From: Setoptus koraiensis | Taxonomy: Eukaryota > Arthropoda | Length of the DNA: 64,000 nucleotides | NCBI GenBank assembly: GCA_048013815.1 | Contig: CM106585.1 | Coordinates: 16,430,001 to 16,494,000 of the forward strand | Reading direction: 5' to 3' | Shown here: piece after piece, positions 28,770-40,200 of the stretch | How the letters are laid out: every line of letters begins with the position of its first letter | Position numbering within the stretch: position 1 is the stretch's first letter | Notes under the pieces: model-generated | The model's database searches: none | Told to the model about the DNA's origin: nothing | Seen by the model: only the letters and a program-made list of their open reading frames with translations | Made by a program: the position numbers and the translations under genes

Positions 28770-28853
28770 ACGCTGCTACGCTCTCTTCGTGCAGCGTGAG
28801 TGTTGATGCAATGATCATCCGAAGCATGGACGATCAAGCGTAATCTGCTTCGG
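28770..28853 (+). ncRNA. Two stable hairpins, possible structured RNA
   Basis: Hairpin 1 pairs ACGCTGC-T-ACG (28770-28780) with CGTGCAGCGT (28788-28797): ten pairs with one bulged T and a seven-base loop. Hairpin 2 pairs CCGAAGCA (28819-28826) with TGCTTCGG (28846-28853) over a 19-base loop. No box H, ACA, C/D or Sm site was recognised, so the class is unknown. It may simply be a 5' leader or regulatory DNA. Confidence 0.2.
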
Positions 28854-29258
28854 TGCACGCTGCGGGCTGTAGAAGCATGCAATCATATATGAGGAAACAT
28901 TTATCGAAACACTCCGTTTTTCTCTGTCCACTTTTAAGCGATACGAGCGCTTCTAGCGGATAAAATTACAAATTGGCGCGGACGCTTCGGAAAATAAGCA
29001 CACACGATAGCATTAGTTGTAGCAGCAACACCAACCAGCAACAGCATTAGCAGTGTGTCGCACAGTTGTGAGGAACAAGGACGAGAAGGCATTACATGGC
29101 TATTTGGTGTTTCACCTCGGATAATATTACTATTGCTACATGAATTTGTATAATACATCGGCTATTAGATTATCAGCAACACTATTGAACCTGATTTAAA
29201 TAATCTACATTCACAGAGCGCACACATACACCACAACATTTAGAAGGCTACCATTATT

Positions 29259-29267
29259 ATATAAAGT
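29259..29267 (+). promoter_or_regulatory. TATA box of the eIF4H-like gene
   Basis: TATATAAAG lies about 45 bases before the ATG at 29304, a normal distance for a TATA-driven gene with a very short leader. Confidence 0.5.
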
Positions 29268-29303
29268 CGAAATTTAATTTTTGTCAGAATCAATCAGTCT
29301 ATT

Positions 29304-30666
29304 ATGTCTAGTGGCCCAATGAACGATGGCAACACAGATTATGCCGGCAATGAACAGAGACTTGAACCACCTTACACGTTGTTCGTTGGAAATTTACCGG
29401 ATAATAGTATTCAAGGCGATGTTGATGTTATATTTGCTCCGCTAAAAAATGAAATTTTGCAGGTGCGAATGATACGGGATAAGGAAACTGACCAATTCAG
29501 AGGATTCTGCTATGTAGAATTCAAAACAGAAGACGCCATTAGACAGGCTCTGGAATTTAACGGCGCTGTAAGTTACCAATCCAATCGTACTTTCTCTGGC
29601 TTATTTTACAACAAATGGTGGCACAAATATTTGAACTCATGAAAAATTTGCTAGTCTCCGCATGAGGCTTGCTATATTGCGTTCGCCAACATGCTTTCTA
29701 CTCTCGGGCCAACGATTCTCTTATGTGCTATAATCTCTCACTCATACGATTTTTCATTTCAAATTCTTCCATTTTCAGGATTTTATGGGTAATCATCTTA
29801 AGATTGACATTGCAACAAATAAGCGGAACCCACAAAACAAAGGAGGATTCGGAGGTAACACAGCTACAGGTCACTACTATAATAACTGTTAGTTCGCACA
29901 TTCTCACGGCGACTGATATGTGTTCTATAATATTTTTGCTTGTATGAAGCAACTCTAACACATTTGACACTTTTTATTCAAATATTTGATAAAATTTGAA
30001 AATCAAATTATCACAGACCGTAATAGAGATTCAGACCGCGGAACCTACAGAGGCGGGCGCGGAGGTATGGACAATAATGATCGTGGTGGTCGTGGATACA
30101 ATAACTACAACCAGGGGAGGATGGATGGTGGTTATCAGAATCGTGATTACTACAATAATGGCAGAGGCTACAATAATAGATATGAAAATAGGGATGCTGG
30201 ATCTTTTGAACAAAGGGGTGGTGGTCATTACCAGCAGAGAACCTCTTACGACCAAACGGGCTACTCCCAGAATGGACATTACAGTAATCGTGGTGGGTAC
30301 GGGGATAGAGCCTACGGTGATCGTGGGGCTTACGGTAACCAACGTGATGGCCGGGATCAACAATATCAGCAACGAGGTGGAGGATATGGTTACAATAGAC
30401 GACGCGACAACCAGCCAGCTCAAGAAATTGTGCCAGTGCAACCTGCAGAAGGTCGAACAAAATTAATATTAGAGCCACGCAAACTACGCGAAGTAAACCC
30501 ACTCGACTCACTAGCTGATCAAGCAGCTAGATCCAAAATTTTTGGAGATGCTCTACCTAGGGAGTTTAATCCAAAGTTTAAACCTAACAAAGAAGAAAAT
30601 GAGAATGAAACTGAGGAGCAAAGTAATAATGATAACAATAATGATTCAACCACTGCTTGTACTTGA
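29304..30666 (+). CDS. eIF4H: eIF4H-like RNA-binding protein
   Basis: Three exons (29304-29567, 29779-29854, 30017-30666) give 329 residues. One RRM fills the first third: YTLFVGNLPDNSIQGDVDVI carries RNP2 and GFCYVEFKTEDAIRQALEF carries RNP1. Exon 2 completes it (KIDIATNKRNPQNKGGFG). The rest is Gly/Arg/Tyr-rich, with RGG-like repeats, then a conserved tail RTKLILEPRKLREVNPL and KIFGDALPREFNPK. The last matches the IFG-ARPREE end of human eIF4H. By family it stimulates the helicase eIF4A in cytoplasmic translation initiation. It is longer than vertebrate eIF4H because of the Gly-rich region. The short RRM-only frame that reads through the first donor to 29642 could be a retained-intron product. 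Confidence 0.85.
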
Positions 30667-31874
30667 GAGCGCATATTCAGCACATTGGGCCCATGACGAG
30701 CCGTAAGACATATTAAAAATTGAAGATTAAAGATCATGCCCAATGGATGAACAATTAATGTAATGAATAATTATTAAAGCCACCATCGAGAAGAAAAAAT
30801 GAATATCAAACATCACAGAGTAAAGCTTCAAAGATAGTAATCAACCAAATTATATTGAGGAGAAATTATAATCTTCAAGGATGCAACAAGATAAATATGA
30901 AGACAGAATGGATGAAGAAAATGATTTTGAGTACATATTTGTATTAGTTAATATGCTTCATAATTCACCAAGACAATTCAATTCAACAACTAAATTACAA
31001 TTATCACGTACTACCATAAGTAAAATGCAAATGATTACTATTATTGTGTTCCATATTCATTATTACATAGATATTATTATCAATCACATTATCTGCTTGT
31101 ATATTTATAATAAACTAACGATCGGTAAAAGAAGATTGCTCGCTACATTCGATTACCAGGTCGGTTTTGATATTGGATTTTTTTCACCATCTCAAGTGCG
31201 CTAATGAGTTAGTAGTGATTAACAGAGGCAAATACTAGAAGTAGGTCGCCCACGCAACGAATAAAATTTGTTTGTTTGAGAATATCTCACTTGGTACATA
31301 CGAAGCGAAAGTTTTCTCAGTCAAACGTGTAGAATATTCTCAAGAGCTGTTGGCTCACTCCTGTCTAGATTCAAACTAAATGGTGGGATGCTTGTTGTTT
31401 CGAATAAAATCATTATCTCAGTGAGCCTTGCAATCGCTACAAAAGTAACTTTCAATGATATGGTACAACATAGGCAGCCTGAACAATGTAGTTAAAAACG
31501 AAGCCTCTTCCCAAGTACACATCAGTTGTTTGCTACCATGATGAATAGTTTGAATAGAAAGCTCAACTCTCTATATGCGCAATTCGTTATTATTATAATC
31601 TTTTCCATTTGGAATTAAGCTCACAATCTAAACCTCAAACTGTATGGCTAAGTAACCGCTCGATTCACTTGACTTGGAATGTGGGAAGTAGCTAAACTCA
31701 ACTATTTAGAAGTAATAAGGCTAACAGTGGGTTAAGTCTAGAGAGAGAATGAAAGAGTCGATAAAATTTGTCTTATGTCCATACATGGAAAGCAGAATCA
31801 CTCCTTAAATATCGCTCGCTAAAGTCAGTTCGCACATCCATATGGCTTATTCAATTGAATTTTTGTAGCCATTG
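30667..31874. other. Intergenic AT-rich region before the parvin duplication
   Basis: About 1.2 kb with the 3' region of the eIF4H-like gene and no recognised gene. An open frame at 30881-31204 has no domain and AT-driven composition. Confidence 0.45.
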
Positions 31875-31980
31875 AATAGATTTCATTCAGACAATAGAAA
31901 CATCTATTGAATTTTCGGATGACCAACCGAAAGTGACAGCAAATCATTGAACAGAATAGTTTTACAATTATAGCCTCATA

Positions 31981-33630
31981 ATGTTGTCTCCGAAATTCGG
32001 CCGCAGAAATCAATCTCGCCAATCAAATCAGTCAATAAGAGATTCTCCAGCTACTCCAACTTCATCCCCGCAACAATTCAATAACCTTAGCCAGTATCAA
32101 TACAATAGTAAAGAGTTTCAAAGACAGCAACAACAACAGAATCTACCTCATCATGGGCCGCCTGTATCGTTGTCGCACCCGCGCTTAGATATGAACAAAC
32201 AAGAATCTGGAGGATTCTTGGATTACATTGGCACATTGGGTCGCAAGAAGAAGCAACGCGAAGGTAAGCAACATATCTCCAACTGTTATCTCTCTATTTT
32301 TGTGTCCCATAGAACCTCGCTAGATAGGCTGATAATTTAGTTGCTCAAAAAACTATAAAACAAGTATGGTGATTAACGATGTCATTCAATATCGTGCAAA
32401 TTTTCTGCTCGAATGCTACATGACGATAATACAGTTGCTGAGCTGACAGTGGAACAAGTCGAACAAGAAGGAAAAGAGGCCATAGATGGAAATATCGTTC
32501 CCAGAATAATAGATGCCGGCGGCGATTACGGGCTTGGCGAGAACGAGAGCAGGGCGGTGATTGATCAGTCATCAAGAGATTCGCCACAATTTAACCATTT
32601 GGTCACTACATTGGTCAATTGGATTAATGATGAATTAAACGATCAGCGGATCATCGTGAAAACTCTAGAGCAAGATCTTTATGATGGTCAAGTTTTGGGT
32701 AAACTAGTTGAAAAACTGAGGTAAGTGCATGACGCTTTCGGTGGGTTGAATTATCAGACGAAAAATTATCGAAATGTCTCTATCATTTGAATAACGGATT
32801 TTCGTTGTATCTCTCTCAATAGCGGATCAAAATTAGACGTGGTTGAAGTGACTCAGAACGAAGATGCTCAAAGACGTAAATTGCGACAAGTCCTCGAGAC
32901 TATCAATAGAATATTGAACCTGAACGCCAAGTGGGCTGTAATAAAATGGACAGTAGAGGGTATTCACAGTAGAAACTCAGTTCAGATCATTCACTTATTA
33001 GTCACGATGATACGACATTTTAGAGCACCAATTCGTTTGCCCTCGGATGTTTCGGCGAGAGTTAATTTCGTGTCAAAACAAGGGGGCAAAATCATAACAA
33101 GAAGCATAGAGGAAAAACTGACAGAAACTTACAATGAATTAGGTTTAAAAACTGAGCCACGTGACGCATTTGACACCCTATTCGATCATGCGCCAGATAA
33201 ATTGGCCGCAGTTAAAAGGTCACTATGCAATTTCGTTAACAGACATCTTAACAAGATCAATATTGAATGCTTTTCTGTTCACACCGGAGGCGATTTGGAT
33301 CCCCAACAATTTAGCGATGGCCTTCTATTGATATTTCTTATGGCAAGTTTAGAGAACTATTTTGTACCACTGGGCAATATTTTTACACAACCTACGGACC
33401 CCATCGCTGATATGGCACCCAACGGCGTCCAAACAGCTCTTCAACATGAAAATTATGTCAATACGTCACCAATACACAAACTACATAATGTTAATGTGGC
33501 CTTCAAGCTAATGGAAGATGCGGACGTAGACCTAAAACAAAAAGTACGCGCTGAGGATATTGTAAACGCCGATCTCAAGTCAACTTTACGAGTATTATAC
33601 ATGATATTTAGCAAGTACAAACACGTCTAG
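31981..33630 (+). CDS. parvin: Parvin, copy 1
   Basis: Exons 31981-32263, 32435-32720 and 32823-33630 give 458 residues. After a low-complexity Gln-rich N-terminus come two calponin-homology domains. The family text is clear: VNWINDELNDQRIIVK with DLYDGQVLGKLVEKL, then HFRAPIRLPSDVSARV, DAFDTLFDHAPDKLAAVKRS and the end DLKSTLRVLYMIFSKYKHV. Parvin is the actin-binding partner of integrin-linked kinase in the ILK-PINCH-parvin complex at integrin adhesions. All conserved positions that I checked against vertebrate parvins are intact, so this is probably the functional copy. It is convergent with the F-box gene; 236 bases separate the stop codons. Confidence 0.92.
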
Positions 33631-33866
33631 AACGACATGAGAAGCATCAACAAAATTTACTCCACTAATCAGTATATTTCTAATGGTAATTTTGAGAATG
33701 TGCATGTGATCAACAATTTACATTAACTGCCATCTCTGTCTGTCACAATAATGTAAAAATCTTCATCAATTCTGATAAAATCAAAACATTAACCACATTT
33801 TCGGTCGATTAGTCGTTGGGTGTCACCTAATTCGCACGAACAGCTTTCCAACTAGATGGTTTTTTA

Positions 33867-35831
33867 TTATTCTTTATTTTCTTCGCTGCTATAACATTTA
33901 TCATTCATCATTATTGGGTCGAAGCCCATTTTCTTGAAATTGGTGAATACAGTGCCTCCCTCACTGCTGTCAGACACCAGTACTGTTCGTCTGGGCAATA
34001 AATGGAACAGCAGATGAACATCAGACATGCTGAACTCGTTACATTCGTATAGTAATAATGAATCAATTGAAAGCCCAAACCATGATGATGATCTCAGTGC
34101 ATCTGGAAAAGTGCATAAAATCACGTTACAATCTTCATCATAATAAAAGGACCCAGAATCGTACCTGTATATCTTCAATTCGCTCAGCTGGTAGATTTTC
34201 TCTGCGATTGCCTCAAGTGAAAGATCACTACTAGCACATATCATCATTTTTGTATAATTCGGATATGATATTGTGTTGTGCAAATGAATAGCCAATGACA
34301 CAATAGATTTTATCCTGTTCGCCTCTTGTCCTGGCGCATTCACCATGAGAGAGACCCGATTGAATGCTGCTGATTTGATGGCCTCATCCACTGTGTGTTC
34401 ATAGTAGAGCTCCCATGGTATCAGCGTGTTTTTAGAAGCTAAGTCACTCACGACTTGCACGTCTCCACAACTTTTTTCGATAATTTCACGCAACAGCTCA
34501 TCGCTCGAAATTCGTCTAATCTTTCGTTTTAGACTCTCGCAACCCACGTTATGGTGATGGAACAGGACATCTTCATTGACCAACCAGTAATTGCCTGATT
34601 CTGATCGGTCGCGTTTACATTCTTCTTCACTCATCTCGATGGACACATGTAAAATTTCCTCGCCGTTGATGATTCTTGGACATAGAAATGCACTGTCTGA
34701 CCACAACTCTTCACCACTCACGCAGTCGTATTCGGTCATTCGCAATACGGATGAGGTGACTCTGTCGAAACCAGAATTCTTTTTTATGAATGACTTGTCC
34801 AGTGTCCCACTACACGGGAACGCCTCGAGAAAATGTCTCCATTGCCGAGATTCTCGGCCCCATCGTACGGTCGATATTTGTTGTTGACACTCTGGCAGGA
34901 AATAATCTGTGTAGATTTGCGACACACGATCCTCCAAATCACGTATCGCTTTTGGGCTGGTAATTCCTGCAGGTATGTAATGAGCAGTGCTTTCTTTATA
35001 ATGCAATTCAGCTTGTTCGCCGCTGATAATTGTTGGCACGTCAATATTTGGCAATGGGCCGTAGTATTGATCGAGAACGAGTGTGCGCAACCGCGATGGG
35101 CGATTGTTAATGAATTTTTTTAGTTCGTCTATATCTCTAGACTCTCTTATTGTCACCGATAGACTCTCCAAATTCGGGAAGAAGGTGAGAACGGCATCCA
35201 TCTGGTACTTCATCTCGTTATAATAACGGTTCCTTCTGATATCGATCGAACGCAACACAGACCAGGGGCAATAATCTGAATAATAAAACATATCGGTTAT
35301 AACCCCAATCACGCTGAGATGCAATAACCTTCCTTCAATCAATTCCACCGATCTTCTCAGTTCGTTAACGTCCTCAAGCATGACATGATCCAGTTTGAGC
35401 GTCGTCAATTGATGACAATTGGTCACAATCATGGTCAGTTCATTGGGTGCAAAGGATATTCCATGACAATTGAGTGCTGTTAGTAGGCTGCAGTTGTCAG
35501 ACGGACTGAAATATGAGTCTGGCATGAATCTTCTGATGGCATAGCATTCTGAATGCAGGGTGAGTCGTTTTAGTTTGGGCAGCTTGCGAACAATTGGCTC
35601 CAACACTTGACAATCTGGCGAATCCGAAATATCGCTACTGAGTGTGCCCTCCTCTAGATTTTCGTTATCAATAAGCTCGCTGAATCTCGTAGACACTTGG
35701 GCCAAATTATGTCGATCGAGTAAATCGTTTAAATTTTCGATGATAATGAGCAACAGCTCAGGCGGAAGCATATCCAGGCGCCAGAGAGATCCTTCATTAT
35801 TGGGCTGGTCGACCGAAGAGTTGATTGGCAT
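33867..35831 (-). CDS. F-box protein with degenerate UPF1-like helicase lobe, intact copy
   Basis: A single exon of 654 residues. An F-box lies at about 20-55 (MLPPELLLIIIENLNDLLDR then HNLAQVSTRF). Leucine-rich repeat-like strands follow at about 80-260 (KLKRLTLHSE, LTTLKLDHV, LRTLVLDQYY). From about 475 to 640 the order of motifs reads like the first RecA lobe of UPF1-type helicases. NAPGQEANR is in the place of GPPGTGKT; MMICASSDLSLEAIAEKI lines up with VLVCAPSNIAVDQLTEKI; DCNVILCT with DVICCT; LLLYECNEFS with ILIDESTQ; and RTVLVSDSSEGG with LILVGDHCQLGP. The Walker A Lys and Walker B Asp are lost and the second RecA lobe is absent, so ATP hydrolysis is unlikely. The F-box suggests an SCF ubiquitin ligase adaptor. 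The AATAAA signal overlaps the last codons before the stop. The helicase relation is inference from motif order. Confidence 0.7.
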   Translation of the reverse strand: MPINSSVDQPNNEGSLWRLDMLPPELLLIIIENLNDLLDRHNLAQVSTRFSELIDNENLEEGTLSSDISDSPDCQVLEPIVRKLPKLKRLTLHSECYAIRRFMPDSYFSPSDNCSLLTALNCHGISFAPNELTMIVTNCHQLTTLKLDHVMLEDVNELRRSVELIEGRLLHLSVIGVITDMFYYSDYCPWSVLRSIDIRRNRYYNEMKYQMDAVLTFFPNLESLSVTIRESRDIDELKKFINNRPSRLRTLVLDQYYGPLPNIDVPTIISGEQAELHYKESTAHYIPAGITSPKAIRDLEDRVSQIYTDYFLPECQQQISTVRWGRESRQWRHFLEAFPCSGTLDKSFIKKNSGFDRVTSSVLRMTEYDCVSGEELWSDSAFLCPRIINGEEILHVSIEMSEEECKRDRSESGNYWLVNEDVLFHHHNVGCESLKRKIRRISSDELLREIIEKSCGDVQVVSDLASKNTLIPWELYYEHTVDEAIKSAAFNRVSLMVNAPGQEANRIKSIVSLAIHLHNTISYPNYTKMMICASSDLSLEAIAEKIYQLSELKIYRYDSGSFYYDEDCNVILCTFPDALRSSSWFGLSIDSLLLYECNEFSMSDVHLLFHLLPRRTVLVSDSSEGGTVFTNFKKMGFDPIMMNDKCYSSEENKE

Positions 35832-36333
35832 TGCTTGTGAATATATAGTAGGGCACTATTGGAACTGCCGTAAAATAGCTAGTATGGAAATGATAAAATA
35901 GATACAAGAGTTTGCACGAATTTGCAGAAAAATCTGGCCGAGATCGCTGATGTTCACTTGATGTATGTTGATGACGATAGAGACGATGAATCGAGGAATT
36001 TTATCATTGCTGGTCATTATTGAGATGGACAGTGTGATGCACACAAGCGGAGAGCGGGTATTCTGGACAAACAAGCGCCATTGTCCTTGCAAACAGACAA
36101 TGCTGACCAACTCACAACACTTTCGCTACCGCACTTCTCCAGTTGACATTCCCGTTAATGCGACGTGACCCGTGCTTAGAGCAGCTGAGCGTGCAAAGAA
36201 AAGAAAGGCAAGATAGATTGGAATCGGAATGGATCTCATTCAGACGATAGAGACATCTATAGAATTTTCGGATGACCAACCAAAAGTGACAGCAAATCAT
36301 TGAACAGAATAGTTTTACAATTGTAGCCTCATA

Positions 36334-37984
36334 ATGTTGTCTCCGAAATTCGGCCGCAGAAATCAATCTCGCCAATCAAATCAGTCAATAAGAGATTCTC
36401 CAGCTACTCCAACTTCATCCCCGCAACAATTCAATAACCTTAGCCAGTATCAATACAATAGTAAAGAGTTTCAAAGACAGCAACAACAACAGAATCTACC
36501 TCATCATGGGCCGCCTGTATCGTTGTCGCACTCGCGCTTAGATATGAACAAACAAGAATCTGGAGGATTCTTGGATTACATTGGCACACTTGGTCGCAAG
36601 AAGAAGCAACGCGAAGGTAAGCAACATATCTCCAACTGTTATCTCTCTATTTTTGTGTCCCATAGAACCTCGCTAGATAGGCTGATAATTTAGTTGCTCA
36701 AAAAACTATAAAACGAGTATCGTGATTAACGATGTCATTCAATATCGTGCAAATTTTCTGCTCGAATGCTACATGACGATAATACAGTTGCTGAGCTGAC
36801 AGTGGAACAAGTCGAACAAGAAGGAAAAGAGGCCATAGATGGAAATATCGTTCCCAGAATAATAGATGCCGGCGGCGATTACGGGCTTGGCGAGAACGAG
36901 AGCAGGGCGGTGATTGATCAGTCATCAAGAGATTCGCCACAATTTAACCATTTGGTCACTACATTGGTCAATTGGATTAATGATGAATTAAACGATCAGC
37001 GGATCATCGTGAAAAATCTAGAGCAAGATCTTTATGATGGTCAAGTTTTGGGTAAACTAGTTGAAAAACTGAGGTAAGTGCATGACGCTTTCGGTTGGTT
37101 TCAATTATCAGACGAAAAAGTATCGAAATGTCTCTATCATTTGAATAACGGATTTTCGTTGTATCTCTCCCAATAGCGGATCAAAATTAGACGTGGTTGA
37201 AGTGACTCAGAACGAAGATGCTCAAAGACGTAAATTGCGACAAGTCCTCGAGACTATCAATAGAATATTGAACCTGAACGCCAAGTGGGCTGTAATAAAA
37301 TGGACAGTAGAGGGTATTCACAGTAGAAACTCAGTTCAGATCATTCACTTATTAGTCACGATGATACGACATTTTAGAGCACCAATTCGTTTGCCCTCGG
37401 ATGTTTCGGCGAGAGTTAATTTCGTGTCAAAACAAGGGGGCAAAATCATAACAAGAAGCATAGAGGAAAAACTGACAGAAACTTACAATGAATTAGGTTT
37501 AAAAACTGAGCCACGTGACGCATTTGACACCCTATTCGATCATGCGCCAGATAAATTGGCCGCAGTTAAAAGGTCACTATGCAATTTCGTTAACAGACAT
37601 CTTAACAAGATCAATATTGAATGCTTTTCTGTTCACACCGGAGGCGATTTGGATCCCCAACAATTTAGCCATGGCCTTCTATTGATATTTCTTATGGCAA
37701 GTTTAGAGAACTATTTTGTACCACTGGGCAATATTTTTACACAACCTACGGACCCCATCGCTGATATGGCACCCAACGGCGTCCAAACAGCTCTTCAACA
37801 TGAAAATTATGTCAATACGTCACCAATACACAAACTACATAATGTTAATGTGGCCTTCAAGATAATGGAAGATGCGGACGTAGACCTAAAACAAAAAGTA
37901 CGCGCTGAGGATATTGTAAACGCCGATCTCAAGTCAACTTTACGAGTATTATACATGATATTTAGCAAGTGCAAACACGTCTAG
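36334..37984 (+). CDS. parvin: Parvin, copy 2
   Basis: Exons 36334-36616, 36788-37073 and 37177-37984 again give 458 residues. Only a handful of residues differ from copy 1. Some fall on family-conserved positions: His replaces the Asp in the second CH domain phrase QQFSDGLLL, Cys replaces Tyr in the terminal SKYKHV, and Asn replaces Thr beside IIVK. Introns are nearly identical to those of copy 1, so the duplication is recent. The open frame is whole, yet changes at conserved sites hint at relaxed constraint. Confidence 0.88.
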
Positions 37985-38220
37985 AACGACTTGAGAAGCA
38001 TCAACAAAATTTACTCCACTAATCAGTATATTTCTAATGGTAATTTTGAGAATGTGCATGTGATCAACAATTTACATTAACTGCCATCTCTGTCTGTCAC
38101 AATAATGTAAAAATCTTCATCAATTCTGATAAAATCAAAACATTAACCACATTTTCGGTCAATTAGTCGTTGGGTGTTACCTAATTCGCACGAACAGCTT
38201 TCCAACTAGATGGTTTTTTA

Positions 38221-40196
38221 TTATTCTTTATTTTCTTCGCTGCTATAACATTTATCATTCATCATTATTGGCTCGAAGCCCATTTTCTTGAAACTGGTGA
38301 ATACAGTGCCTCCCTCACTGCTGTCAGACACCAGTACTGTTCGTCTGGGCAATAAATGGAACAGCAGATGAACATCAGACATGCTGAACTGGTTACATTC
38401 GTAGAGTATTAATGAATAAATTGACAGCTCGCATACCGCCGACAATCTCAGTGCATCTGGAAAAGTGCATAAAATCACGTTACAATCCTTATAATCTCCG
38501 TACGCACCGCGTACGTACCTGTATATCTTCAATTCGCTCAGCTGGTGGATTTTCTCTGCGATTGCCTCAAGCGAACGATCACTACCAGCACATATCATCA
38601 TTTTCGGATAATTCCGATATGATATTGTGTTGTGCAAATGAATAGCCAATGACACAATAGATTTTATCCTGTTCGCCTCTTGTCCTGGCGCACTCACTAT
38701 GAGAGTGATTCGATTGAATAGTGCCGATTCGATAGCCTCATTCACTGAGTGTATATTGGCGTACTCTCGTTGTCTCAGCGTGTTTTTGGAAGCTAAGTCT
38801 CTCACGACTTGCACGTCTCCACAACTTTTCTCGATGATTTCACGCAACAACCCATCGCCCGAAATCCGTCTAATCTTCCGTTTTATATTATCGCAACCGA
38901 AGTTATAGTAATCGCACAGGGCAGTTTGATTGACCAACCAGTAATTGCCTGATTCTGATCGGTCCTGTTTATATTCTTCCTCACTCACCCGGAAGTGTAA
39001 ACGTGAAATTTCCTCGCCGTTGATGAGGTGGTACTTGAGTAATCCACCAGTGGACCACAACTCTTCACCACTCACGCAGTCGTATTCGGTCATTCGAATT
39101 CCAACGGACAAGTCATTCATTCTTAGGAATGACTTGTCCAGTGTCTGACCACACGGGAACGCAAAGAGAAGATAGCTGTAATATTCATATCTTCGTTCCC
39201 ATCGAACGGTCGATATTTGTTGTTGACACTCTGGCAGCAGATAATCTGTGTAGATTTGCGACACACGATCCTCCAAATCACGTATCGCTTTTGGGATGGT
39301 AATTCCTGCAGGTATGTAGTGAGCAGTGCTTTCTTTATAATGCAATTCAGCTTGTTCGCCGCTGATAATTGTGGGCACGTCAATATTTGGCAATGGGCCG
39401 TAGTATTGATCGAGAACGAGGGTGCGCAACGGCGTTCTCAAACGGTTCAAGATTCTAACCAGCTCGTCTAAATCTCTCGACGTTCTTATTGTAACCGATA
39501 GACTCTCCAAATTCCGATATGAGAAGAGAACGGCACTTATCTGGCCCTCGCCATCGTCCCCATAATGATGGTTCCTTCTCATATCCATCGAACGCAAAAC
39601 AGCCCTAGGCGGATTACCCGGATGACACATCAAATAGCGACTTAAACCAAACTCATCGGTTATAACCCCAATCACGCTGAGATGCAATAACCTTACATGA
39701 ACCAGTCCCATCAATCTTTTCAGTTCGCCAGGGTCCTCAAGCATGACATGATCCAGCTTGAGCGTCGTCAATTGATGACAATTGGTCACAATCATGGTCA
39801 GTTCATCGGGTGCAAAGGATATTCCATGACAATTGAGTGCTGTTAGTAGGCTGCAGTTGTCAGACAAACTGAAATATGAGTCTGGCATGAATCTTCTGAT
39901 GGCATAGCATTCTGAATGGAGGGTGAGTCGTTTTAGTTTGGGCAGCTTGCGAACAATTGGCTCCAACACTTGACATATGGCGAATCCGAAATATTACTAC
40001 TGAGTGTGCCATCCTCTAGATCTTTGTTTTTCAGATCGATGAGCTGGCTGAATATAATAGACACTTGGGCCAAATTATGTCGATCGAGTAAATCCTTTAA
40101 CTTTTCGATGATAGGGAGCAACAGCTCAGGCGGCAACATTTCCAGGCGCCAGAGAAATCCTTCATTGTGCTGGTCGACCGAAGTGTTGGTTGACAT
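38221..40196 (-). pseudogene. F-box/pseudo-helicase gene, second copy, frameshifted
   Basis: Starts at the ATG at 40196 (MSTNTSVDQHNEGFLWRLEM) and has the F-box (MLPPELLLPIIEKLKDLLDR). About 72 codons in, the phrase that reads TTCGCCAGATTGTC in the intact copy is one base shorter here, TTCGCCATATGTC, near 39975. The reading then leaves frame and stops at 39933. The rest of the protein is open in the shifted frame from 39969 down to 38221, without further breaks. The C-terminal lobe keeps the same motif order (SAPGQEANR, MMICAGSD, DCNVILCT, LILYECNQFS, RTVLVSDSSEGG). It is either a very young pseudogene or a sequencing error in an intact gene. Confidence 0.75.
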
Positions 40197-40200
40197 TGCT

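Larger units (their letters stand above)
27476..29303. other. Intergenic region between zinc-finger and eIF4H genes
   Basis: About 1.8 kb. The left part holds (CT)n-type sequence (27510-27560) and a (CA)n run (27666-27685), and must carry the zinc-finger gene promoter. The middle is GC-richer with no recognisable gene. Around 28770-28853 there are two good hairpins, recorded as a separate feature. Short open frames here lack domains and have repeat-like composition. Confidence 0.45.
31875..36225. repeat. Tandem duplication, unit A (parvin plus F-box)
   Basis: First copy of a 4.35 kb direct repeat; the second is 36228-40600. Each unit carries parvin on the plus strand, then a tail-to-tail F-box gene on the minus strand with about 400 bases of its upstream DNA. 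Parvin exons and introns match almost base for base, while the F-box part differs in patches. Confidence 0.9.

Noticed and set aside
30881-31204. 107-residue plus-strand frame after the eIF4H-like gene
   Set aside because: Ile/Tyr/Asn-heavy AT-driven composition, no domain, and no splice link to its neighbours.
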